This document shows, piece after piece, positions 53,666 to 60,356 of a stretch of 64,000 bases of DNA. Every line of letters starts with the position of its first letter. The stretch's first letter is position 1. The position numbers and the translations under genes are program-made. The stretch comes from Legionella gratiana (GTDB taxonomy: Bacteria > Pseudomonadota > Gammaproteobacteria > Legionellales > Legionellaceae): contig NZ_LNYE01000023.1 in assembly GCF_001467695.1 (NCBI RefSeq), forward strand, positions 338,644 through 402,643, in the 5' to 3' direction. The notes beneath the pieces are model-generated. The model did not search any database. It saw nothing but the letters and a program-made list of their open reading frames with translations, and had not been told where the DNA came from.

Positions 53666-54655
53666 ATGTCAATTACAATCAATAAGCAAACTGATAAATT
53701 CTTTATTTCAATCAATAAGCAAGGAGTGCACTCCTTTGTAATGTTGGGTGTTTATGATCAAAATAAAGCGAAACATTTGCTTTGTCGTGTTGGAAAATTT
53801 GGTGATAATGAGGATAAAGATCCAAATTGTGCTTTAGTGACGAAATTTTTGTGTAATGCCCTTTTTTATAAGAATAAAGCTAAATTAGGGGATGAAGGAG
53901 TTACAAGAACAAAAAAAGGATCAACGCCTATAACGTACCAAGCTTATGATATTACTTATGCTCAATATTTGGAATTTATACAAACGTTAGAATCATTACA
54001 AACGGATGATAATAAATTTTTGTGCTATAAACCCGTTGCAACAAATGATAATGAAATTACTTTTGAGCTTAGTAATAACCTGTCTTTTCCTCCTCAACCA
54101 GAACATCGAATTAAGAAAAATGTTACAGAATTGCACGTCGGTAATACCTGCAGACATTCTGCAATAGCTTTGGTGGAGGCCACCCAGCATGCACCTGTTG
54201 CATCTTTGATATCCTCCCACTTTTTGACGAGTTTACCTTATAAAACAGTATTAGATTACGGTAAGCCGAGTGATGATATCCCGTTTTATGTTCTTCCTGC
54301 TCCTCCTGCTGCTTTTTCTGAACTAGGGAACGCTGAAACAAAGATAATCACCAAATTGTATCAACGCATGGAGCATATGTTGTTGCTTGAACCCAATTCT
54401 CAATCTACTCAAGATAAGTTTTTGCGTTTAAAAGAATTATATTTAAATATAATTGGGCCACAAAAAAAATTATCTCTTACTGAGTTACTGAAAAGTATTC
54501 AAACTTGGAAGCAAGATAATGAATTAATATTAACTAGCTTACGAAAAAAATATTTTTGGGATTCATTTTTTACTCGAAAATCGGCTACTATGAGTTTAAT
54601 TGAAGAAGTGGAGCGCGATCTTCAAGTGGCCCAAAAAGGTCACTGCCATAGTTAA
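53666..54655 (+). CDS. Legionella-type orphan protein, 329 residues
   Basis: I do not know a function. The protein has no signal peptide. The first 120 residues form a compact domain with VMLGVYDQNKAKHLLCRVGK and YQAYDITYAQYLEFIQTLES. The second part has TELHVGNTCRHSAIALVEA, where a Cys-Arg-His arrangement might belong to a catalytic or metal site. Then LPYKTVLDYGKPSDDIPFYVLP, and a helical tail (KLYQRMEHMLLLE...KKYFWDSFFTRKSATM). The pattern seems familiar from multicopy Legionella proteins. Its last four residues before the stop (HCHS) are encoded by the left end of a MITE-like element (54641-54782), so the natural C-terminus has probably been replaced. Confidence 0.6.
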   Translation: MSITINKQTDKFFISINKQGVHSFVMLGVYDQNKAKHLLCRVGKFGDNEDKDPNCALVTKFLCNALFYKNKAKLGDEGVTRTKKGSTPITYQAYDITYAQYLEFIQTLESLQTDDNKFLCYKPVATNDNEITFELSNNLSFPPQPEHRIKKNVTELHVGNTCRHSAIALVEATQHAPVASLISSHFLTSLPYKTVLDYGKPSDDIPFYVLPAPPAAFSELGNAETKIITKLYQRMEHMLLLEPNSQSTQDKFLRLKELYLNIIGPQKKLSLTELLKSIQTWKQDNELILTSLRKKYFWDSFFTRKSATMSLIEEVERDLQVAQKGHCHS

Positions 54656-54782
54656 GGAAAACCCTCTCTTTCCTCCGTACAGCAGCTTATCCCTGAGAGA
54701 TGGTCACATTTTGTGACCATCTCTCAGGAACAAGTCGCGGGACGTAGGCCGAGGAAAACAATTCCTTAACTTAATGGTAGTG
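54641..54782. mobile_element. MITE-like element with target duplication and perfect hairpin
   Basis: 142 bases bounded by CACTGCCATAGTTAAGG and CCTTAACTTAATGGTAGTG. It is flanked directly by CCCAAAAAGGT (54630-54640) and CCCAAAAAAGT (54783-54793), an 11-base target duplication with one mismatch. The terminal repeats match those at 45233 and 46475 in their first nine bases, but the interior differs. It carries a perfect 17-bp stem with TTT loop (54692-54728). The left end is translated as the last residues of the 53666 gene. Confidence 0.85.
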
Positions 54783-54912
54783 CCCAAAAAAGTATTGTTG
54801 TTTTTTAGCTTGCTTGACTAAAACAAGAATTCTTGGATCTATTTTTTGTACAAGAATTGGGGCGATTTACCTATTTGTATTGATTACATTGACTATTATC
54901 AAAGGAGTTGAA

Positions 54913-55515
54913 ATGAAACTTTATTACACTAGATCAGCATGCTCATTAGCGGTACGTATCGTTCTTAACGAGTTAGGGCATGTCTTTCAAGAGGAAGAGG
55001 TCGATTTAAGGGCGAAAAAAACAAAAACAGAAGAGAATTATTTAAAAATTAACCCTAAAGGTGCTGTTCCTGCACTTCGTCTGGATAATGGGGATGTACT
55101 TACTGAAAATCAAATCATATTACAATATTTAGCAGATATCACCCCAGGTCAAAAGCTTTTAGCACCTGTAGGGGATCTCATGCGCTATCATACCCTGGAA
55201 TGGGTCAATTATGTCGCTACAGAATTACATAAAACAGTAGGTATGTTTTTCAACCCGAATTTGCAGGAAGAAACAAAAAGCTTATTTATGTCTCTAGTTA
55301 TGACAAGGTTGGACTATATTAATAAACACTTGGAAAAAGGTCCCTATTTGATGGGTGAGCATTTTACTTTACCTGATGCTTATTTGTTTGTCGTTCTAAG
55401 ATGGGCCCATTATTTTAAGATGGATCTTTCAACCTATAAACATCTAGAACGATTTATGAAAGTTGTGGGTGAGCGTCCAGCCGTTGTGATGTCACTACAA
55501 CAGGAAAAACTGTAA
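54913..55515 (+). CDS. gst: Glutathione S-transferase, beta class
   Basis: The frame is open from a GTG/ATG-type codon at 54814, but ATG 54913 is the real start: AAAGGAG precedes it and the protein then starts MKLYYTRSACSLAVRIVLNELG, the beta-class GST pattern with Cys10 as the active residue. The 200-residue chain has NPKGAVPALRLDNGDVLTENQIILQYL (glutathione-binding cis-Pro and Ser/Gln-type contacts), then the helical C-terminal domain with GEHFTLPDAYLFVVLRW. It conjugates or transfers glutathione to electrophiles in the cytoplasm; substrate unknown. Its stop codon is part of a dispersed repeat (55513). Confidence 0.92.
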   Translation: MKLYYTRSACSLAVRIVLNELGHVFQEEEVDLRAKKTKTEENYLKINPKGAVPALRLDNGDVLTENQIILQYLADITPGQKLLAPVGDLMRYHTLEWVNYVATELHKTVGMFFNPNLQEETKSLFMSLVMTRLDYINKHLEKGPYLMGEHFTLPDAYLFVVLRWAHYFKMDLSTYKHLERFMKVVGERPAVVMSLQQEKL

Positions 55516-55566
55516 TCCTAAATTCGGCAGTTGGCACTCGTAGTAGATTCAACTGCCAGTCTAGGG
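55513..55566. repeat. Dispersed repeat related to the 24721 palindrome
   Basis: TAATCCTAAATTCGGCAGTTG is followed 16 bases later by CAACTGCCAGTCTAGG, an imperfect inverted match. The left arm is the same 17-base core as at 24723-24739. The first TAA is the stop codon of the GST gene. It may fold in the transcript and serve as a 3' end. Confidence 0.65.
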
Positions 55567-55588
55567 CAACTTATTAGCGGAGATAAAC

Positions 55589-57331
55589 GTGTCTGTAACA
55601 GCTGATTTTCAAGGTGGATTAGATCTTAATTTTTTTGCAAAACGTGAATTTGAATCCACTGAGGGAGTTGAGCTTTCAAAACAGGCACCGATTATTGCCC
55701 GCAATGCTGCACGATTTTTGATGATGGGATGGACGGATTCCTGGACTCAATTTTTGACTCCAGCTGTACTTAAGGCTGTTTTTTTGAAACGGGATCATGA
55801 GTTATTAAGGGAATTGCGTGTTGCTTTTCAGCACGGTTTTTTTGAAATTTTTGAACAACTTAAAGAAAAAGAACTTACTGAAGAACAAAAAGAACAAGTT
55901 CAGCTGTATCTAAGTAATTGTTTAACCCTGTTGCCTTATGGTGATTTAACTCCTTATGAATCGATTAAAATTCCTCAATATATTGAGGGGAAATGGGAGA
56001 TGGTTGAATATCAAATTACCCCAATTGAGTTAACAGATGTATCAGGTTGGCGACGTTTTTTCATCCAAGACAAAGATCGTGTTTTTGCTTATGGCCTAGA
56101 ACCTCTTTTTCAAAAAAAAGCAGAGTCTCATTTAATTTTTATGGGTACAACTTATCCTGCTGGGCAAGGTTTTGTACCCCAAGTAAATACTGATTCCAAA
56201 GGTTTTGAAACAGTAGGCAAATCCTTATATCGGACAGGTCGAAAACGAGTACAAGAGTGGTTAAGCCAGCAAGAACATAGTATCCATGTATGCGGGGTAA
56301 GCCTGGGCGGTTCTTTAAGTTTATTACTTGCTATCGATCAAGGGAATTATAAACTATCACGAGTTGACGCATTAAATCCTGCAGGACTTCATGATGCTTG
56401 GTCTAAAAGTCGATATGACTATTGGGATGACTTAAGTGATAAACCCAGAGTAGTAGTACAAAAGCAGGGAGATGATCCTGTTTCAGCTTTTGGAATCTGG
56501 AAGAAGGACTGGGATATTTTCCATGTCATTCCACCAAAAGATAAACGCGGTCCGATTAGTTTTTGCGATCATTTTCTAAATTATGCGGGTTTTGCCGGTA
56601 CTCAATTTAACTACATTAAAGCAGAGCATGATAACTCCAAACGTTTAGCGCGTAATTTTTGGCTTTATTCTCTGGGTAGAAGTCTAATTTATTATTGCTT
56701 TTTAGTACCCTATACTTATTTAGTTCGACCATTCATTAACTTAGTGGCGCAAAATTGGGTATTGTCGGCACATATATTAGCATTTAGTGTAGCTGCAGGT
56801 CTTACAATGGCTGGAATTATACCCGGACTCGTTTTTTTAGGAGTTGCTGGAGGTTTATTAGCAAGCAGTCTAATAGGTTCCACACTATCCTCCATAATAA
56901 AGGATTCAAAAAAGTCTACTACTAAGAACCATTGTGTAGAAAAAGGACTTGCAGAATTACATGATCCTTCTCTTCCTCGAAATCCAACTATGGATATCTA
57001 TAATGAGGATAATGCGGTAGAGGTTGATTTCACTTATCAACAAATACATACTTACTATCAGCTGATGCGCTCTTTGAAAAACAAGGATTTTTTACCTAGT
57101 GAAGAAAAAGAAAGCAAGCATGTAAAAGGAATGACCAAAAAAGTCTTACTGGAAAACAGTCAAGATCCTAAAAATGCAGATGTTGTTATTTCTTTTAAAG
57201 TGACTAAGGCTAAAGCAGCACACATGCACCATACTTTATCTTTTGTTCAGAAGTTAGGTGCTGATCATGAACGATTAAAGTCAGTAGTGGATAAAAGTTA
57301 TTCGGACTATCGTATGGGTAAATACGCTTAA
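55589..57331 (+). CDS. Lipase-like alpha/beta-hydrolase, paralogue A (with C-terminal hydrophobic hairpin)
   Basis: A 580-residue protein, about 60% identical by eye to its neighbour at 57418. A GxSxG nucleophile elbow is present at residues 236-240 (GVSLG, Ser238) in IHVCGVSLGGSLSLLLA, followed by RVDALNPAGLHD, so it may be an alpha/beta-hydrolase or lipase. There is no signal peptide. A hydrophobic stretch near residues 385-445 (VLSAHILAFSVAAGLTMAGI and so on) looks like two membrane helices and is absent from paralogue B. The gene starts at GTG 55589 with a GGAG box before it. The C-terminal third is helical with a charged end (KKVLLENSQDPKNADVV). Known as a lineage-type family only; substrate unknown. 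Confidence 0.7.
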   Translation: MSVTADFQGGLDLNFFAKREFESTEGVELSKQAPIIARNAARFLMMGWTDSWTQFLTPAVLKAVFLKRDHELLRELRVAFQHGFFEIFEQLKEKELTEEQKEQVQLYLSNCLTLLPYGDLTPYESIKIPQYIEGKWEMVEYQITPIELTDVSGWRRFFIQDKDRVFAYGLEPLFQKKAESHLIFMGTTYPAGQGFVPQVNTDSKGFETVGKSLYRTGRKRVQEWLSQQEHSIHVCGVSLGGSLSLLLAIDQGNYKLSRVDALNPAGLHDAWSKSRYDYWDDLSDKPRVVVQKQGDDPVSAFGIWKKDWDIFHVIPPKDKRGPISFCDHFLNYAGFAGTQFNYIKAEHDNSKRLARNFWLYSLGRSLIYYCFLVPYTYLVRPFINLVAQNWVLSAHILAFSVAAGLTMAGIIPGLVFLGVAGGLLASSLIGSTLSSIIKDSKKSTTKNHCVEKGLAELHDPSLPRNPTMDIYNEDNAVEVDFTYQQIHTYYQLMRSLKNKDFLPSEEKESKHVKGMTKKVLLENSQDPKNADVVISFKVTKAKAAHMHHTLSFVQKLGADHERLKSVVDKSYSDYRMGKYA

Positions 57332-57335
57332 TGGT

Positions 57336-57400
57336 AACGTTCGTTTAGTGACGTAAAAGATATGGAAATACCACATTTTACGTCGAGCTCACGTTAAATA
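57336..57400. repeat. Short dispersed repeat, copy 2 (partner at 1089-1146)
   Basis: The arms AACGTTCGTTTAGTGACGTA and GAGCTCACGTTAAATA match those at 1089-1146 with transitions only. The element fills the gap between the tandem paralogues; the second gene's ribosome site (GGAGG) starts seven bases after it. Confidence 0.65.
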
Positions 57401-57417
57401 GAACATGGAGGTTTATT

Positions 57418-59022
57418 TTGCCTACTGGAGCTGTTTTTAAAGGAGGTCTTGAGTTAAAATTTTTTGAACAAATGGAATTTGAAGACGTTGACGGTGTGGA
57501 ATCCTCGCAACAAGAAGCGATTCTTGCACGTAATATATTGCGCTTTTTTACAATGGGGTGGACAGAGTCATGGACTCAATTTTTGACACCATCCGTTTTG
57601 TATTCGTTTTTTGTAGAACGTAATTCCAATTTATTGCGAGAAGTGCGTTTTGCCATGCAACAGGGATTTTTGGTGCTTTTTAAACAGTTACACGAGAAAG
57701 CGTTAACTCCAGAGCAAGGCGAACAAGTTCAGCTTTATTTGAGTAACTGTTTGTGCATGCTTCCTTATAGCGATTTGACCCCTTATGAATCTTTTAAAAT
57801 TCCTCAATATATTGCGGGGCATTGGGAACTGGTTGAATATCAGGTTACTCCAATTGAGTTAACAGCAACATCAGGTTGGCGTAGTCTATTTATATATGAC
57901 CATGACCGAGTTTTTGCTTATGGCTTGGAGCCTCTTTTTCAAAAAAATGCAGAATCTCATTTAATTTTTATGGGTACAACTTATCCAGCAGGTCAAGGTT
58001 TTTTAACTCAGATAAGAACAGACGCGAAAGGTGTTGAATCAGTAGGTAGTTCCTTGTACCAAATAGGTCGAGAAAGAATACATGAATGGTTAAGTCAGCA
58101 GGAAAATACCATTCACGTATGTGGAGTAAGTCTTGGCGGGGCATTAAGTTTGTTGCTTGCCATTGACAAAGGGAATTATAAATTATCAAGAATTGATGCA
58201 TTAAATCCTCCAGGTCTTTATGATCCGCTATTTAAAAGCGGTTATGATTACTGGGATGAGTTATCTGAAAAGCCAAAAGTTGTGATACAAAAACAAGGTG
58301 ATGATCCGGTTTCAGCGTTTGGCGTCTGGAAAAAAGACTGGGAAATTCTGCAAGTGACTCCACCTAAAGACAAACAAGGACCTAATGCCTTTTGTGACCA
58401 TTGTTTAAATTATGCAGGATTTGCAGAAACGGAGTTTAGGTATGTTGCCGCAGAATACGATAATCGCAAACGAAATACGTCTTATAATTTAATCAATGCT
58501 CTTGCGAGAACTTTTGTTTATTATAATTTTTTAGTTCCATACACTTATGTTTTTCGTCCACTTGGCTATTTTGTATTAAATAAGTTTTTTATAAGAGAAG
58601 ATAATAGGACGGTTGAGAATAATTCTGAACTAGCTAAGATTCATCGGCCTACGCTTTTACGAAATCCAACCATGGATATGTACAATACTAATAATTCAAT
58701 TGAAATGGATCTCACTTATAAGCAGATCAGTACTTATTATAAAGTAATGCGTTGTCTGGTAAAGAAAAAGGATTATTTATCGAATCAAGAGTCTGAAAGT
58801 AAGCATGTGCAAGACATGAGTAAAAGAACCTTATTGGAGAAAAGTTTAGCACATCAAGGATCGGATGTTGTCGTTTCTTTTAAAGCGACCAAAGCTAAAG
58901 CGGCTCATATAAAACATACTTTAACCCTAATTCACCAAATAGGTTTTGATAATCAGGAATACTTAAAACGGACCCTAGAGAAGTCCTATCAGAGTTATTG
59001 TCTTGGTAAACAGAGTAGTTAA
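57418..59022 (+). CDS. Lipase-like alpha/beta-hydrolase, paralogue B
   Basis: A 534-residue tandem paralogue of the gene at 55589. The same GxSxG elbow sits at Ser238 (CGVSLGGALSLLLAID). N-terminal residues PTGAVFKGGLELKFFEQMEFE correspond to the start of paralogue A, and the C-terminal block KRTLLEKSLAHQGSDVVVSFK is also shared. The membrane-hairpin insertion of A (about 45 residues) is missing here, replaced by NKFFIREDNRTVENN. TTG 57418 is the start, placed 6 bases after GGAGG (57407-57411); no ATG fits better. A short dispersed repeat precedes the gene. Function is unknown; a host-lipid-directed hydrolase is a speculation. Confidence 0.7.
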   Translation: MPTGAVFKGGLELKFFEQMEFEDVDGVESSQQEAILARNILRFFTMGWTESWTQFLTPSVLYSFFVERNSNLLREVRFAMQQGFLVLFKQLHEKALTPEQGEQVQLYLSNCLCMLPYSDLTPYESFKIPQYIAGHWELVEYQVTPIELTATSGWRSLFIYDHDRVFAYGLEPLFQKNAESHLIFMGTTYPAGQGFLTQIRTDAKGVESVGSSLYQIGRERIHEWLSQQENTIHVCGVSLGGALSLLLAIDKGNYKLSRIDALNPPGLYDPLFKSGYDYWDELSEKPKVVIQKQGDDPVSAFGVWKKDWEILQVTPPKDKQGPNAFCDHCLNYAGFAETEFRYVAAEYDNRKRNTSYNLINALARTFVYYNFLVPYTYVFRPLGYFVLNKFFIREDNRTVENNSELAKIHRPTLLRNPTMDMYNTNNSIEMDLTYKQISTYYKVMRCLVKKKDYLSNQESESKHVQDMSKRTLLEKSLAHQGSDVVVSFKATKAKAAHIKHTLTLIHQIGFDNQEYLKRTLEKSYQSYCLGKQSS

Positions 59023-59068
59023 ATGATAGGTCTGATGCTCATCATATCAAGATCTTGGGAGATAGAAT

Positions 59069-59099
59069 AGACCCCCTGCTTTCGCAGAGGGTGATGAGA
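59069..59099. repeat. Fragment of the 41178-type dispersed repeat
   Basis: AGACCCCCTGCTTTCGCAGA then GGGTGATGAG matches, in reverse complement, the CCCTCTGCGTAAGCAGGGGG hairpin of 41178-41310. A neighbouring ATCAAGATCTTGGGA (59046-59060) matches 41096-41112 in reverse complement. It can fold into a CCCTGC/GCAGAGGG stem behind the tandem paralogues. Confidence 0.6.
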
Positions 59100-59158
59100 T
59101 TCTTATTTATAAAGATTACTTACTTAACACGTTATCTGATCTCATTATCAGGCTATTT

Positions 59159-59815
59159 TTAAAAGCGATAAATAAGATGTGCTGCAACGGAGTAAAGAAA
59201 AGGATAATAAGCATCTACCGGACTAAGTTGAGATTCACCATAGCCGGCAGTGAAGTTTCCAGCTATTTCGCCCATAATATGTTCCGCAAAATTATAATTT
59301 ACTCCAACAGTAAAAGTAGGTCCAGGATTCCAATCATTCACTATAAGATCTCTACGATGTACTCCCGCGACTCCAGCACCTGAGAAAATTTTCATTTTAG
59401 AATGAGGAACAGGTACCATCAGTTTACCAATTAAACTGAGTGTTTCAGTATGGGTGGTTAAAGTTTCTGCTCCTTCATGATAAAAACTGAAGAGACTCCA
59501 GGGATCAAAGTAGACGTTTGCGTCAGCAAAGCGCATATAACTGGCTTCAATCGCAAAATAATGCGTAAATTCATATCCTGCTAAAACACCCCAGGCACTC
59601 CCTCCTTCTTCAACTTCTATTGGAGTAGATAACATCAATGCTGCATTTTGATTTTCTTTAGACGGAACTAAGCCATCCCAGGTAGTTGAACCATAACCAG
59701 CAATAGCTCCAAAATAAAAAGGGTGTTGTACAGGCGTTTCTTTATGTGCCACACTTAAGGGGGCATATAAAAATAAGTAAGCTAATAGTGATAATTTCAA
59801 TAGTTTAACAAGCAC
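59159..59815 (-). CDS. Outer-membrane beta-barrel protein
   Basis: A 218-residue protein with a signal peptide (MLVKLLKLSLLAYLFLYAPLSVA, cleaved after SVA). The mature part has alternating beta-strands: FYFGAIAGYGSTTW, WGVLAGYEFTHYFAIEASYMRFAD, LSLIGKLMVPVP, FTVGVNYNFAEHIMGEIAGNF, and it ends with the aromatic residue of a barrel (VAAHLIYRF). This is typical of eight-stranded OmpA/OprF-like barrels (PF13505). It should sit in the outer membrane; no specific role is known. It shares orientation with the small Cys-rich gene upstream (59904), separated by a hairpin. Confidence 0.85.
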   Translation of the reverse strand: MLVKLLKLSLLAYLFLYAPLSVAHKETPVQHPFYFGAIAGYGSTTWDGLVPSKENQNAALMLSTPIEVEEGGSAWGVLAGYEFTHYFAIEASYMRFADANVYFDPWSLFSFYHEGAETLTTHTETLSLIGKLMVPVPHSKMKIFSGAGVAGVHRRDLIVNDWNPGPTFTVGVNYNFAEHIMGEIAGNFTAGYGESQLSPVDAYYPFLYSVAAHLIYRF

Positions 59816-59849
59816 AATAAATACTCTAAGAAATATAAACTAATCAGAA

Positions 59850-59882
59850 TTTTCGTTGGGGCCGAAGCCCAACTTGAAAATG
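59850..59882. promoter_or_regulatory. Stem-loop between the Cys-rich and barrel genes
   Basis: On the minus strand, GTTGGGC-TTCG-GCCCCAAC is a GC-rich hairpin with a UUCG-type loop, in an outer AT stem (ATTTTC/GAAAAT). It lies just after the stop of the gene at 59904 and upstream of the barrel gene. There is no T-run, so it may attenuate or stabilise the transcript. Confidence 0.45.
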
Positions 59883-59903
59883 GCTTATTATTGAATAATA
59901 AAT

Positions 59904-60242
59904 TTAAAACGGCTCACAAACTTTTGCGCAGTTTTTAGCTTTGTCATTAGGACCTGATTTATAACATGTCCAATTAGCAACACAATCTGCAGGAGTAGTT
60001 TCGACTTGACGTGAGCATGCTGCTTCTAATGAACCATATATACTTGTCATTTGCTTATATAACGCCTGCATGTTTTGACATATAGGTAGAGGTAATCCTT
60101 TAGAGGTACAATAACAAGTTGCAGTTTTTTTAAAAGAAGAGCAAAAATCTGGGTGGTCGATTGGTAAGGCTTTACCACAAGCAGCCGCAAAAGTAACAGC
60201 ACTAAATAGAAATAATAATCCTGCAAATATTGTTCTTATCAT
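59904..60242 (-). CDS. Small secreted cysteine-rich protein, 112 residues
   Basis: A signal peptide (MIRTIFAGLLFLFSAVTFAA) is followed by about 92 residues with ten cysteines (ACGKALPIDHPDFC, TATCYCTSKGLPLPIC, AACSRQVETTPADC, WTCYKSG, NCAKVC), likely five disulfides. No known toxin or inhibitor fold could be assigned. It should be exported to the periplasm or outside; many Legionella species carry such small disulfide-rich proteins. Its C-terminus EPF is followed by a stem-loop. The gene is well isolated from the MMPL transporter upstream (115 bases). Confidence 0.78.
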   Translation of the reverse strand: MIRTIFAGLLFLFSAVTFAAACGKALPIDHPDFCSSFKKTATCYCTSKGLPLPICQNMQALYKQMTSIYGSLEAACSRQVETTPADCVANWTCYKSGPNDKAKNCAKVCEPF

Positions 60243-60356
60243 TCGTACTCCTCCTCAATTATAGATATTTATAGCGGCATTTACTGTATCAGAAAAACAG
60301 ATGGTCTGCAAAAAGAAATCGATGATAAATGGATAAGTTAAATGGATTATTATTCT

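Noticed and set aside
54814..54912. N-terminal extension of the GST with a hydrophobic segment
   Set aside because: The AAAGGAG box and the beta-class start MKLYYTRSACSL at 54913 fix the true start; the extension is intergenic DNA following the MITE.
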